A stretch of DNA of 64,000 bases from a cyanobacterium endosymbiont of Epithemia clementina EcSB (GCF_029919255.1 NZ_CP123991.1:1419110-1483109); one strand, 5' to 3'. Shown: positions 1 to 10,835, counted from the first letter of the stretch. Translations and numbers: made by a program. The notes: a model not told the origin generated them from the letters alone.

Positions 1-1338
1 AAAATTTTGGTTTCATCTAACTAGTCCTTCAAAAACTCGGTGGGCTTCACTGAAATATCGATAACACTAAATTTATATAATTTTCTTTCAAACATTGTTT
101 TTAAGGGTATAAGCTTGACAAAACTACTATAGTTAATTAGATTTTTTTTATAATCGAAAAAAATATGTAATGCATAAAATTTGTTAGAGATAATTTCTTC
201 TTATTAAGAAGAAATTATCTCTAATTATTTCATGTTTTTAAAAATAGAAAATATCGTATTTTTTCTATTAAAAACTTTAATTTAAGTAACTTGAATCGCA
301 AAATACTTCAGCAAGATCTGGACTTGATTTGATATCCCTAACACCAAACATTTAAAAAATCTGTCTATAGCCTAAAGCTGCCATTTTCTTTTCTATACTT
401 TAACTTTTGTTTAATTAACGTTAATGTAAATTAATCTCCTCTCCAATAAGAGGCTATATTATTCCTGCAAATACATAAATTTCGATGTTTAAATTAACCT
501 TTAGCAAATTAATTATTAATTATATTGGGCTATTAACACAATTAATAAGCATCTGAAGATACGCGTAAAAACGCATATTAAATTTATTTATAAAACGATA
601 AAAGTAAAATTTTGAATTACATATTAGCATAGACCATGTCTAAAAATATTAGAAATTAATCTAGTACTTAAACATTAGCTATCTTAATAGATATATTATT
701 TTTCTGTTGATTACTAATAATATTCTTCTGTTTTAAAAAACAAATATTGACGATCAATTTATTAAAAACTAAATTAACTAGTTTTTATATTTTTTTAAGG
801 CATTATCTCGTAATAAACTTTAAATATCTAGTGTATATTAATTACTTCAATTTGCTGTTTATCTGGTATTAACTGATGTCTATACGTTGATCGGAGTCCT
901 CTGTAAGTAAGTTTATTTATTGGTAAAATCAGTCACACTGTACAGTTTTTAATGATTGACATATGGCAAAGTAGTTTATTTCCCATTGTTTTTTGAAGTA
1001 ATTAGAAGGAAAATCATCATAACGAAAAAGAAAGAACAATCTAAATTCTTCATTTTTTGTTTTCTGTCTCTGCTGTTATAGTGTGCATAATTTTTAATTA
1101 TGAAAAGATGTCAATGTAGGCAGACAGACAAAGATTAATTTTGGTCTTCCCATCACTTCAGATTAAACTAATAGTACTTTTGGGGTATACTCTCTATGCA
1201 TGTTATGATAGACCGGTAGGCAATAAAACCTTAAGTTACAAAGTCTTTGAAAATAAGTTGCCGTCTTCGTTGGGGTTGAAAGCTACAACTATCAGCAGGT
1301 TGAACTGGGGGATTTAATTGAGTCCTTGTCAAACTAGC
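1..1338. other. Gene-poor AT-rich stretch before the phosphoesterase
   Basis: No open frame here resembles a protein I recognise. It contains one long perfect hairpin (listed separately). Just upstream of the first gene there is a weak promoter-like match, TTTGGG near 1180 and TATGAT at 1204-1209, which could serve the phosphoesterase; this is only a pattern match. Confidence 0.5.
184..224. repeat. Perfect inverted repeat (about 20 bp arms)
   Basis: Arms 184-203 and 205-224 are exact reverse complements around a single T, so in practice a hairpin with a loop of a few bases. It is AT-rich, lies outside any gene and has no T-tract that would make it a classical terminator. Confidence 0.85.
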
Positions 1339-2277
1339 ATGGCCAAGTATTCTAAGCAAAAATTAACCATTGCCGTAGTCGGTGATATTCACGGTCAGTG
1401 GGAAGAGGACGATAATCTCGCCCTAGAAAATTTAGGAGTTGATCTTGTCCTCTTTGTTGGGGATTTTGGGAATGAGGCAGTTTCTATTGTTCGTTTAATT
1501 GCTAATCTTGATCTCCCTAAAGCGGCTATTATGGGCAATCATGATGCTTGGTACACCGCTTCAGACTGGGGGCGAGAACAATGTCCTTATGATCGGACCA
1601 GAGAAGATTGGCTACAAGCACAACTCGATTTATTAGGGACAGCCCATGTAGGTTATGCGAAGCTAGATTTTGTAGAATTAAACCTTTCGGTGGTGGGAAG
1701 TCGTCCCTACAGTTGGGGCGGCTCTCAATGGAAGAACAAGAGCTTTTTACGGGATCACTACGGTGTCACTAGTTTTGCAGAGTCTACTGCTAAAATTGTC
1801 GCTGCAGCCCAACAGGCAACATACAATACTATCGTTCTTTTAGGACATAATGGACCAACAGGATTAGGAGAAGAACCTGAAGCGATCTGTGGACGTGATT
1901 GGAAACCCTTGGGAGGTGATCACGGTGACCCTGATTTGGCACAGGCTATCATTGAAGTTCACGCTTTGGGTAAACACATTCCCTTAGTAACTTTCGGGCA
2001 TATGCACCACCGATTACGGTATACAAATGCTCGACTCAGAATTCAAGTTGAACATAATTCAACAAAAACAATTTATTTGAATGCTGCTAGTGTTCCCCGC
2101 TACATAGAAAAAGATAAGGTTAAATTACGTAATTTTTCATTAGTTTCTTTGAATCAAGGAGAAGTTAGAGAAATATCTTTGGTTTGGGTTGATCCTGATG
2201 GGATGATTGCTTCTCAAGAATGTTTGTATCGTCATCAAGATGCGATTGCTCCAGGTGGAGCCTTCCTAAATACTTAA
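1339..2277 (+). CDS. Calcineurin-like metallophosphoesterase (TIGR04168-type)
   Basis: A cytoplasmic binuclear-metal phosphoesterase of the calcineurin-like fold, of the type conserved in cyanobacteria and plants. The metal-binding motifs appear in order: GDIHG at residues 15-19, VGDFGNE at about 40-46, GNHD at 66-69, GHNGPTG in the middle, and GHMHH near residue 220. The frame is open from a TTG at 1318, but I prefer the ATG at 1339 because the protein then begins eight residues before the first core strand, as usual in this fold. This gives 312 aa, a complete length. The substrate is not known for this family. The gene stands alone, followed by tRNA-Ser. Confidence 0.85.
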   Translation: MAKYSKQKLTIAVVGDIHGQWEEDDNLALENLGVDLVLFVGDFGNEAVSIVRLIANLDLPKAAIMGNHDAWYTASDWGREQCPYDRTREDWLQAQLDLLGTAHVGYAKLDFVELNLSVVGSRPYSWGGSQWKNKSFLRDHYGVTSFAESTAKIVAAAQQATYNTIVLLGHNGPTGLGEEPEAICGRDWKPLGGDHGDPDLAQAIIEVHALGKHIPLVTFGHMHHRLRYTNARLRIQVEHNSTKTIYLNAASVPRYIEKDKVKLRNFSLVSLNQGEVREISLVWVDPDGMIASQECLYRHQDAIAPGGAFLNT

Positions 2278-2412
2278 CTTTCTTAACCAATCAATAAATC
2301 TAACCTATTTCAGGTATTCATGAGTAGAGCTTTTTACCGGTAGTTCGTAAAGTCTTATTAATCACGTGTTGGTCCAAGAATTTTTGATAGAATGGAATCT
2401 GTTCGTATTATT

Positions 2413-2497
2413 GGAGAGGTGGCAGAGTGGTCGAATGCGCCCGACTTGAAATCGGGTTTGGGTCAAACCAACGTGGGTTCAAATCCCACCCTCTCCG
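2413..2497 (+). tRNA. tRNA-Ser(UGA)
   Basis: A complete cloverleaf with a long variable arm, as expected for serine. The acceptor stem GGAGAGG pairs with CCTCTCC, with discriminator G at 2497. The anticodon stem CCCGA/TCGGG encloses the loop CTTGAAA, whose anticodon TGA reads serine UCA codons. The T-arm contains GGTTCAAATCC. The CCA end is not encoded. Confidence 0.97.
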
Positions 2498-2620
2498 TGA
2501 TGAGACCAATTTTTAAGAAGTTCCCGAGCAAACACAAAGTTTTAAAGTTGAGAAGTCACTTTGAGCGATAAGAATTGGCTAAAGTGGTAGATAGTGGCTT
2601 ATGGACGCTCTGTGTACATT

Positions 2621-3252
2621 ATGACATCTTCATCCTTGTCCGTTAGAGAACATCTCCTGTTTCCCTTACCAAGGGTCGTTTGATTCCCAAATTGCCACCT
2701 TACTCTTCATATCTTTTAATTTCGCTATTTTATGATGATAAATACGGTTTTAGAGAATGATTGTTGTTTTGGAGTCTTGATGCTTAATCCTCTCAATGGC
2801 AAAATTGCTAAAGTAGGTTGTTATGCTGAAGTGATTAGATTTCAAGGTTAACCTGGTGATCGAATGAAAGTTCTTATCCTTGGACAGCGAAGATTTAGAC
2901 TGCTCGGTATCGTTCGAAAAAAACCTATCGAGTGGGATTGCTAGAATGAGTCGATAATCAACCTCCATACGAAGATTTAAGACCCCTAGCTTACGAAATG
3001 CAACAGTTATTTAAAAATATCGTACGTCTCTCAGAAAAATTGATAGATCAAAAGATTGAATTGTCCTAAGACTTGCCTGATATTTCTCTATAGTTATCCT
3101 ACTGGATCGCTGGAAATCTCTACAGTATAGCCACAGAACGATAAACCCTACTAGATATATAAAATACTGCAACCAGCTTAAAACGTGAATCAGAGTTTTA
3201 ACTTGTACCCGTAATTATTTAGCGGCTAGAACAGCTTTTCAAAATGCAATAA
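2621..3252 (+). pseudogene. Decayed LON substrate-binding-domain protein
   Basis: The translation from ATG 2621 follows the cyanobacterial family of proteins that contain only the N-terminal substrate-binding domain of Lon protease. Frame 1 gives LLFPLPRVV, FRYFMMINTVLENDCCFGVL and MLNPLNGKIAKVG. The frame shifts near 2930, after a short KKP motif. A second frame then gives PPYEDLRPLAYEMQQLFKN, LSEKLIDQKIELS and LSYWIAGNLYSIA. There are in-frame TGA and TAA codons in the first part and several stops in the second, so the gene is dead. It ends 16 bases before the convergent pheA. The order of motifs makes the assignment firm even though no enzyme is produced. Confidence 0.85.
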
Positions 3253-3267
3253 ACTAGTACAAATAGC

Positions 3268-4134
3268 CTAAAATTGAGCAACATCTATTTTTTTGAGCGA
3301 TAATACCCTATACCCCCCAAAAACCTTTAAAGTTTCCGTATAGATTCTCAGTTCAGCTAGGGCTTCTTCAATAAGATTGAACTCTGAGTTGATCTCAAGA
3401 TCTATAAAAAATAGATATTCCCCCAGTGATCGCTTGGTAGGGCGCGATTCGATACGACTTAAATTAATTCCCCGTTTGGCAAATACCTCTAAGGGTTTAA
3501 CCAGCGTGCCAGGGACATTATCAGGAACACTAAATCCTAAGGAAATCCGACTCCCTTCTATGGTGGTTGGCGTTAATTCCAATATCCAGAACCGAGTACA
3601 ATTATCGGGATAATCGTTAATATCATTGATCAGAATAGGAAAATTGTACAATTTAGCAGCACGGGGAGAGGCGATCGCCGCCGAGGTAGAATCGGGATCG
3701 ATCTGATGTAGGGCTTCCGTGGTCGAATTTGTAGGAATTAAAGAGACAGAGGGCAAATTCTGCTCTAACCAATGTTGACATTGTGCTAAAGCCTGGGGAT
3801 GGGAATAAACTGTTTTCAGTCCTTTTAGAGATTTTCTTCTTGATAATAAAGCATGGGAAATAGGCAAGACTAACTCTTGTTGAATCTTGAGTTTGTCTAA
3901 TTGCCAAAGACTGTCGAAGATAATAGCCACTGTTCCTTCTGTAGAGTTTTCCACCGGAACAACAGCCTGTTGAGTTTCCCCATAGGCAACAGCGTATAGA
4001 GTTTTAGCAATTGTCGGATAGGGACACAGAAGAGATTTTTTTCCCTCTTTTTGCTCTAACCAACGCTGATAAGCTAGAGTAGCCGTTTCTGCATTAGTTC
4101 CTGTCGGACCTAGATGAGCAATGGAAATAGCCAT
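3268..4134 (-). CDS. pheA: Prephenate dehydratase
   Basis: Converts prephenate to phenylpyruvate, the committed step of phenylalanine synthesis. The catalytic domain opens with LGPTGTNAETA at residues 8-18 and carries the TRF active-site motif in NCTRFWILE. A C-terminal ACT regulatory domain follows, with ESRPTKRSLGEYLFFIDLE, the Phe-binding signature that suggests feedback inhibition. The length of 288 aa is normal for a monofunctional enzyme. I use ATG 4134; the frame also opens at a TTG two codons earlier. Retention suggests the symbiont still makes its own phenylalanine. It converges with the LON-domain pseudogene, and the DUF1997 pseudogene lies upstream on the other strand. Confidence 0.95.
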   Translation of the reverse strand: MAISIAHLGPTGTNAETATLAYQRWLEQKEGKKSLLCPYPTIAKTLYAVAYGETQQAVVPVENSTEGTVAIIFDSLWQLDKLKIQQELVLPISHALLSRRKSLKGLKTVYSHPQALAQCQHWLEQNLPSVSLIPTNSTTEALHQIDPDSTSAAIASPRAAKLYNFPILINDINDYPDNCTRFWILELTPTTIEGSRISLGFSVPDNVPGTLVKPLEVFAKRGINLSRIESRPTKRSLGEYLFFIDLEINSEFNLIEEALAELRIYTETLKVFGGYRVLSLKKIDVAQF

Positions 4135-4370
4135 AGGCAATAAATTTGTAACCTGATTGGTTATATTGAGATTTAGATCGCTATACTTAAGTAATTTAAC
4201 TCAATTTAAAGTTCACGTGAGTATAACCTAATTAGTAAAAGGTTTTCTCGAAATTTGTCTAACAAAACCTAATTTTTTGTCAAATCTATTTTCTCAATCA
4301 TTTAAAAATACTAAACTAAAATTTAGACAAAAAATCTTTCAAAGCAAATTTTTAGGTCGATCAATTGTCT

Positions 4371-4775
4371 ATGGATGTTCATTTTAGTGCCTCAGAGTCA
4401 ATCTCCCTGTCCCTTATGGAACTTTATTATTTCCAACCCATAGTTGTTTTAAACGTTTGGGTTGATAGTCAAGGCAAGGTATATTTAAGGTCTCAAGATT
4501 GTCAAATTTAGGACATTGATTATATCAATGATCGCTTTTTTTTGAAGCTTAGGGGACAACCAATCCCAGAAAATTGTAAGGAAAAAACCTGTTTAAAAAG
4601 CTAAGCTAATTTAGAAGTTACGGTAGCTTTAGCTCCCCTATTATGGTTAACTCCTCAACTCTTATTGAAAATGACTGGTAATAGACTCCTAAAAAGTATG
4701 CTACTAAGAATTAAACAATGCCTACTGAATCAACTACTCAAAAACTACAGTGAGTCGGCTGGTAGACATTCTTGA
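4371..4775 (+). pseudogene. Decayed DUF1997 family gene, in frame with two stops
   Basis: From ATG 4371 the frame reads MDVHFSASESISLSL, then VVLNVWVDSQGKVYLRS, DIDYINDRFFLKLRGQ, APLLWLTPQLLLKMTGNRLL and RIKQCLLNQLLKNYS, in the order of the cyanobacterial DUF1997 family. All 134 codons are in one frame, ending at TGA 4773-4775. It is interrupted by an in-frame TAG in the DCQ-I-stop-DID segment and an in-frame TAA after CLKS. Compared with what I recall of the family, about 40 residues are missing between SLSLMEL and YYFQP, which would be an in-frame deletion. The function of DUF1997 is unknown. Confidence 0.8.
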
Positions 4776-5120
4776 AAAGTATTTACTTAAGAAAATTAAC
4801 TTACTCCTTCTGTTAACTCTTTAGCAGGTTGATCTTAAGGCTTAAGTCTGCCCCTTTAGAGCTTTAGAGCCCATTCATAATCAAACACTCCATCTTAACC
4901 CACTAGTTAGATGGCTTTCATTACTTTATAAACACTTTTGTATAGTCATTGGTAGTAAATATTTAAAAATTTTATATTAGGCTTGAAAAAGCGATTACCT
5001 TTCCAGATAAGAGATCATACTGATGATAGTTTATAAATCCCTTCAGACATTTAAATCTTGTTTAAGACAACCTTTTGAGTTGCATAACAATATAGATTTT
5101 AAAATCTTTAAAGATACCTC

Positions 5121-5165
5121 TCCCCAAATCACTATTTTAGTTTTACTAAAATAGTGATTTGGGGA
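5121..5165. repeat. Perfect 21-bp hairpin
   Basis: Arms 5121-5141 and 5145-5165 are exact complements with a 3-nt loop; the arms begin and end in TCCCC/GGGGA. The hairpin lies inside the decayed DNA where rnhB would be expected. Confidence 0.9.
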
Positions 5166-5397
5166 ATTATTATAGATCTTCTGGCTTTAGAATCCTAAAT
5201 TGGTGGACAATAATTTTTAAACCTCTTATTTTGACTGTATTATGTTTTTTTAAAAAACTGAACTTTTACATAAATCAAGTTTTTTGGATACTGGAAATTT
5301 TATAAGGCGAAACTTCCAGCCTTTGTTTATTGTAATTTTGTCACAGCCAAAGTAAGATATCTACTGTCTTTAACTATCATTTATTTTAAAATAAGAC

Positions 5398-5490
5398 GTG
5401 CTTGAAACAGCAAATACTATCACGGGGCTAAATAGTGCTTCGTGTCTCACTTCATCAGCTTCTGTAGCAACTAACGTCCGTGGGGACAAT
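5398..5490 (-). pseudogene. rnhB: rnhB (ribonuclease HII) remnant
   Basis: On the minus strand, 5473 down to about 5402 reads VATEADEVRHEALFSPVIVFAV. This aligns with the N-terminal active-site region of RNase HII, VAGVDEVGRGALFGPVVAAAV, including the DE pair but with the key GRG changed to RHE. No start codon precedes it and stops surround it. About 400 bases further along the strand a piece reading YHQYDLLSGK may match the C-terminal YPxYDLLSNKG motif, but that is weak. In cyanobacteria rnhB commonly follows rne, which is exactly the position here, so context supports the call. Confidence 0.6.
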
Positions 5491-5540
5491 AAATCTAGAT
5501 TAATCTTCATCAATATTAGCTGACGTAATTTTTATCACAC

Positions 5541-5570
5541 ATAAAAAGGGATAATTTAACTTTGTCCCTT
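5541..5570 (-). terminator. Rho-independent terminator of rne
   Basis: On the minus strand, a stem AAGGGA/TCCCTT with a 13-nt loop is followed by a run of T residues, 33 bases after the rne stop codon. It would separate rne from the decayed rnhB. Confidence 0.6.
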
Positions 5571-5602
5571 CTTATGTATTTATTTGAATTCAAAGATAAT
5601 TC

Positions 5603-7585
5603 TCAAGCTTCTTTGGCGGAAGAACGACGACGACGACGACGAATAACAGGGCGTTCAGAGTCACTTTCTGATAGTTTTGTTGATGCTGCTTTATCATCTG
5701 TCTTCTCCTCATTATCAGAAAACTCAGACACCTCAAGGGGAATAGATTGAGGAATAACAAATGATGTGTCTCCAGAAGGAATCTCTGGTTCCTCTTTTAC
5801 CTCTTGCATCTCTTGTTCCTCTCTTATTTCTTGTGTGTTCGACATATTTGCTGAATGTTCAGGAAACTTAACGGATACTAATACAGACTTAGGGTCTTTA
5901 AACTCACGATCAAGACACACTAGAGGAGAAACTCCCATTAAAGCATATAGGTCTTGTTCTAAAGGGGTCATTTCCACAGATACCTTTTCCATGAGTATTT
6001 CTTCTCGGCGTAAATGCCTATGCCCTCGTTCTTTCCTGGGTTCAGCTTCTATTTCTCCTAAATAGTCACTCTCTTTTACCACAAGATTGGGAACCATTTT
6101 AGTTGTTGACTCATCCTTGAATTGAGGTTGAGATTGACGGCGACGGCGACGACGAGTGGTATTGGGGGCATTACCCTGTTCTTGATAGCTTGGATGGTGA
6201 AGCAATTCCAGTTGACTGGAGGTCTGATGGATTTCATCTTCAAAACCAGATTCTCCAAGAATTTCAGGCTTTTCTACCGATTTTTCCACCGGTTTTACAA
6301 CAGGGGAAGAAGAAGCTACAGTAACCGTTTCTAAAGGAATCAATTCAGATTGTCCTGGAAGGCGAATCATATGTCCTAAACCGCCACAACTGGGACAGGG
6401 TTGACCAAATAATTCGTAAATATTTTTGCCTTGACGTTTTCGAGTCAGTTCAACTAAACCTAATTCAGAGAGTTGTGCAATTTGAGGTCTAGCTTTATCA
6501 GATTTGAGGGCTTTATTGAAATGTTCTAATAGCTTAAGTTGATCGCGCCGTGAGTCCATATCGATAAAGTCTACAATGATTACCCCTCCAATATTACGTA
6601 GACGCAATTGACGAGCAATTTCTGTGGCTGCTTCACTATTAGTCCACAGAACCGTTTCTCTGGCTGTTGCTGAACGAGTAAATGAACCAGAGTTAACATC
6701 AACAACTGTCAACGCTTCGGTGGGTTCAATGATGACATAACCGCCAGAAGGTAAATCAACCCTAGGTTTAAGCGCTTCTCGAATCGCGGCATTAACGCGA
6801 AAATAATCTAAAACTCCAAGATGTTCGCGGTGATGATCAATCAACACTCCTTCAGGAGAACGGCCACCACTCCAGTTCATTAAGTGCTGTTTTACTCGTT
6901 TTACCCCTGCCTGGGAATCTACAACAATGCGGTTTACCTCTGCACTATACATATCCCGTAACACCCGTTGAATAAAATCGTCATCACGGTTGAGTAGAGA
7001 AGGAGGACGGGTTGAAGTAGCCTGAACTTGAATAGATTCCCATTGTCGCTGGAGAAACTCTAAGTCTTCCATAATGGCTTCTTCAGCTTTCCCCTCGGCT
7101 TCTGTCCGAACAAGTAACCCCATTCCTGCTGGTTTAATCAAAATAGCTAAAGCACGTAGGCGACTACGTTCATCATCATTTTTAATTCTTCTAGAAAGGT
7201 TAACCCCTCGACCATAGGGCATTAAGACTAAGTACCGGCCTGGCAATGTAATATTCCCTGTGAGTCGTGGACCCTTATTGCCAGTAGGTTCTTTCATTAC
7301 CTGAACCAACACCTTTTGTTGAGGAGTCAACAATTCTGTAATGGCTCCCGCACTTCTTTTTAAGCGAAGAGGACCTAAATCGGTGACATGAATAAACCCA
7401 TTGCGTTCTGCATCCCCAATATTGACAAATGCTGCATCAATGCCTGGAATTACATTTTCGACTACTCCTAAATAAATGTCGCTAACTTGTTGGTTGCCAG
7501 TGGCAACCACTAGCTCTTGAATTTGATCTTCCCAGAAAACAGCAGCAATGTGGTGTTGCTCTGCGATAACAATTTGCTTTGGCAT
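5603..7585 (-). CDS. rne: Ribonuclease E/G family endoribonuclease
   Basis: The main single-strand endoribonuclease for mRNA turnover and rRNA/tRNA maturation. The 660-aa protein has an S1 RNA-binding domain (about residues 35-120, YLGVVENVIPGIDAAFVNIG), the 5'-sensor region, and a DNase I-like catalytic core with the two Mg-binding aspartates in VVDVNSGSF and VIIVDFIDM. A zinc-link motif CPSCGG follows at about residue 395. The C-terminal third is low-complexity and acidic, has an Arg tract in the middle (TTRRRRRRQ) and ends in RRRRRRSSAKEA. That terminal Arg-rich motif is the conserved cyanobacterial element reported to bind polynucleotide phosphorylase. The RNA-degradosome interaction is therefore probably kept. 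The upstream gap may include a long 5' UTR, as in other rne genes. Confidence 0.96.
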   Translation of the reverse strand: MPKQIVIAEQHHIAAVFWEDQIQELVVATGNQQVSDIYLGVVENVIPGIDAAFVNIGDAERNGFIHVTDLGPLRLKRSAGAITELLTPQQKVLVQVMKEPTGNKGPRLTGNITLPGRYLVLMPYGRGVNLSRRIKNDDERSRLRALAILIKPAGMGLLVRTEAEGKAEEAIMEDLEFLQRQWESIQVQATSTRPPSLLNRDDDFIQRVLRDMYSAEVNRIVVDSQAGVKRVKQHLMNWSGGRSPEGVLIDHHREHLGVLDYFRVNAAIREALKPRVDLPSGGYVIIEPTEALTVVDVNSGSFTRSATARETVLWTNSEAATEIARQLRLRNIGGVIIVDFIDMDSRRDQLKLLEHFNKALKSDKARPQIAQLSELGLVELTRKRQGKNIYELFGQPCPSCGGLGHMIRLPGQSELIPLETVTVASSSPVVKPVEKSVEKPEILGESGFEDEIHQTSSQLELLHHPSYQEQGNAPNTTRRRRRRQSQPQFKDESTTKMVPNLVVKESDYLGEIEAEPRKERGHRHLRREEILMEKVSVEMTPLEQDLYALMGVSPLVCLDREFKDPKSVLVSVKFPEHSANMSNTQEIREEQEMQEVKEEPEIPSGDTSFVIPQSIPLEVSEFSDNEEKTDDKAASTKLSESDSERPVIRRRRRRSSAKEA

Positions 7586-9006
7586 GCAATTCCCTCAAAC
7601 TTTTGTAGCCGACTAGAACACTTTATTAAGTCGAGTGCCTGTCGATATAGATTAGTCAAAAAACTGTCTAAATTTAGTCGCAATTGACTTCAAGCCAATG
7701 AAGAATCAACGAAAATTTACTCACCCTTATACTTTCACCCGAACGTCGGCTATCCAATTAAGCTGACGTAAGTAATCTCGTCTGAGGAGGTTGCTCGTTT
7801 TCTGGATGTATCTCTACCAATCTTAAAACGAGAATTGTCATTCGATATTTAGTGAACTCCTCTTTGAATAAACTTGTCAGCACCAACATTCATTGCATGC
7901 GAGATGCTTTCTAGGTGAATTGAGTTGATGATAGAACCAAAAAGAAACACTTTAATTGTTTCTAACAGTGAACTAATCAATGGTTACAGTCAACTAAACG
8001 GTTAAGTGCTATTTGTATTAAATTACTTCAGCTGGTTGAGTGATTTTGGTTTTGTTAGACATTAATCATTAAGGACAATCTACATACATAAATACCAGAT
8101 TATTTTAACCCAATTAAAACCTAGTTGAAAACCTAAAACCATACCATTAGCTCACTTTTAGTTTTTGGATAACGCTAATGTTACCCAATTGTTTCTATTC
8201 ACATCTCCAGGTTGAGCAACCAGTGTTAATCGTATTTCCTAGAATCCTATGTGTTTAGAAGTCAGATGTAACCCTATTTAGTCGCCCTAAGTAGATTCGT
8301 TTTCAGTTATAAGTATCATCCTAACATAAGATATGTCCGTCATTTATTTTTCTTATGTAGACTTGAAAGCTAATGCTCTAAGCACATCTTATAAACCTTT
8401 CTGAATTTTGATAAGAGAAACTTATCCCAAATCCGGTTATAAAAACTTACTTCAATTTGAAGAAAGGAAGAAGGCAGAAAGGAAGAGGGACAAAGATTTG
8501 AGAAAGTAAGAGAAAAAGGGGAATATCAAACCTAAATTGTGATGTCATGGGTTGACACAAAGTCAAAGTGTAGACTGGGGGTGAGGAGGTAAAAGGGAAA
8601 ATATTCGCCGAACTTTAACTCAATGGCAATTATATGCCAAAAAAATTCAGTTTTTTTTTCTTTTCTCAACTAAAAATTCAAACTACTCAGTAAGGGGAAA
8701 ATTTGTCACACTGAGTCTGTAGAATCCATTCATTGTTAAAAATTACGAATAAAAAACTCTTTATTTTAAATAAACAAACCGTGGAGTCAACAGAAGTAAG
8801 TCATCGGCATCATTAAAATTAGTGTAATAGTCTTAATTTCGGTTTGGGGGTTTTGCTCTCGATTTCTCCACTCTTCTCTAACATGAACAGAGATTTCTCA
8901 ACTGATAAAAGAGCCTCAATAGGTTAAGTTTTGCACGTTCTGCCCCTCTAAAAGAGGAAAATAAATGATTTTAAATCTATTATTAGAGCCTCTAGTTAAG
9001 AATAGG

Positions 9007-9045
9007 TTAGTTATAGTATTTTTTTACTAAAAATACTATAACTAA
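9007..9045. repeat. Perfect 17-bp hairpin
   Basis: Arms 9007-9023 and 9029-9045 are exact complements with a 5-nt loop. AT-rich, with no gene next to it. Confidence 0.85.
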
Positions 9046-9133
9046 TAGTACACGCTATATTAATAATACTTATACAAAAGTTGTATTTTATATAGTTTAA
9101 GTTGTTTATTATCATCTTTATAATACCTTTTTT

Positions 9134-9184
9134 GATTAAAACTACTAACTATCTATTAACAATAGATAGTTAGTAGTTTTAATC
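9134..9184. repeat. Perfect 24-bp hairpin
   Basis: Arms 9134-9157 and 9161-9184 are exact complements with loop AAC. This is one of the two longest in the window, about 90 bases from the previous hairpin and unrelated to it in sequence. Confidence 0.92.
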
Positions 9185-10748
9185 GCCAGTTAATATGATT
9201 GATCATTATTTTATTAACTTATTTAAAGTTATCTTTTCCTCTTAACAGATAGTTGTATAGACTAGCTAAGACAGAATAATTATAAATTGAAGTTAAAATT
9301 TTAGTTATTCTTTAATTTTTTTGTCTTTATTCTTTTTATGATTATTTAATGTATTTATAACAGAAGTATTAGTAGTCATTAGTTGCCAACTATAATATTT
9401 TTTAAAAGAAAAATAAAAAATAGTGTAAATTCCTATCTAGGATTTTTTTCATTAAAATAGTCCTATCTTAATACGGCTAGGTTTAGAAAAAAAGAAAATC
9501 AATATTTGCGTAATGTTAATGCAATACAAGCCATAAATATTTTTATGGCTAGAGATAGTTAGTTCGATTATTAAAGCTCAGTGATAAATAATAAATCTAC
9601 AATAAAAAGTAAAATTATCAGACAATTACTCTGATTGTGGTAAATTTTATGATCTCATAGTTATTGCATTTTTTCTATAGGGTTAAAAACCAATAATGAG
9701 GTTTACTAACTACGATGGTAGTATTCATGTTCTGTATCAACATAAATATAATTACTTTTAATGCCATTTAAGTTATTAATTAACTAAAAAATAAATACTT
9801 TTTTTGTCCTATTTTTTAGTAATCAAGGATAGTTCGCTGAATTACCTTCAAGCAACTAGTAAAATTTTATATTGGAAAAAGTAAATTAGCTTCAGTGACA
9901 ACTGTAACAATCATAGACTCTTTCAATATATTTATGTTAACAATTTATTTAAATAGCTCATAAATTATTCGCTTTTTTGTATCTATTATATCTGTGATTA
10001 TCGGTAATTAAAAGATCAACTATCTTGAATTAGATATTGAATAACCTAAAGTATAATTCTTATGTATTTTTCCTGAGACTTTCTTTTAGGTATGTTTTAA
10101 CCTATAGGATAGTTATCCTGCAAGGTATTAATAATTTCAATTGTTATAGTTTTAAAAATTTAATTTTCTAAAACTGTTTATCTTATCTAAGATAGCTTTT
10201 CATTCTTTGAATAAATTTAATTTTTAGCCTTATATTTATAAAATAATTTTTAGGAAATTTATGACTATAAAAAAAAGATTTTTACTATTTATGCTAGCCT
10301 ATACAGGCTATTATTAATAATAGCTAATTTTACTCTATATTTTGTCTATAAATAGTAAAAATCTAGTGATTTTATAAATTTTAAGTTCACCAAGCAATGT
10401 TTTAATTATTGATTTATATAAACAATTGATTGACTTAACTCTTTATTTAACTTTGGTTGTTGGTAAATTTATTAGTATCTTCAAAAGAAGATACTCCGAA
10501 TATATTTTTCTGTAAATGCTGCTGTCTTTTGCTTTAAAAGTTCTAATACCTTAAGACAACTAAAATTTTACAATAACTAAAATAAAAATTGCACTGGTAA
10601 AAAGTTTTTTTCTTTCTTAGATAAATGTTACTATAAGTAATAGTACGATTTTTTTCAAAAAAATTATGCTATCAATTTCTTCAAATAGCTGATTCTGTTA
10701 AATTATTAGACTGATGATTATGAAATTCATAAGAGAGCTTTCGCTAAA

Positions 10749-10791
10749 TAAATTTAAAACATCTTTCATGATGAGAGATGTTTTAAATTTA
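10749..10791. repeat. Perfect 16-bp hairpin
   Basis: Arms 10749-10764 and 10776-10791 are exact complements. It lies just upstream of the unidentified coding remnant. Confidence 0.85.
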
Positions 10792-10835
10792 TATCGTAAC
10801 TTTTGTCTCGATGCTTCCATAATTGAAAAAGCTAA

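Larger units (their letters stand above)
7586..10835. other. 3.2-kb gene-poor stretch upstream of rne
   Basis: I see no intact gene. The part next to rne (7586 to about 8340) is less AT-rich than the rest and could contain a long 5' leader plus decayed coding DNA; a minus-strand piece near 7860-7920 reads HLESISHAMNVGADKFIQ but I cannot name it. A purine-rich strand (AAGGAAG-type) runs from about 8458 to 8515. From 9000 onwards the sequence is very AT-rich and carries large hairpins, listed separately. Confidence 0.5.
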
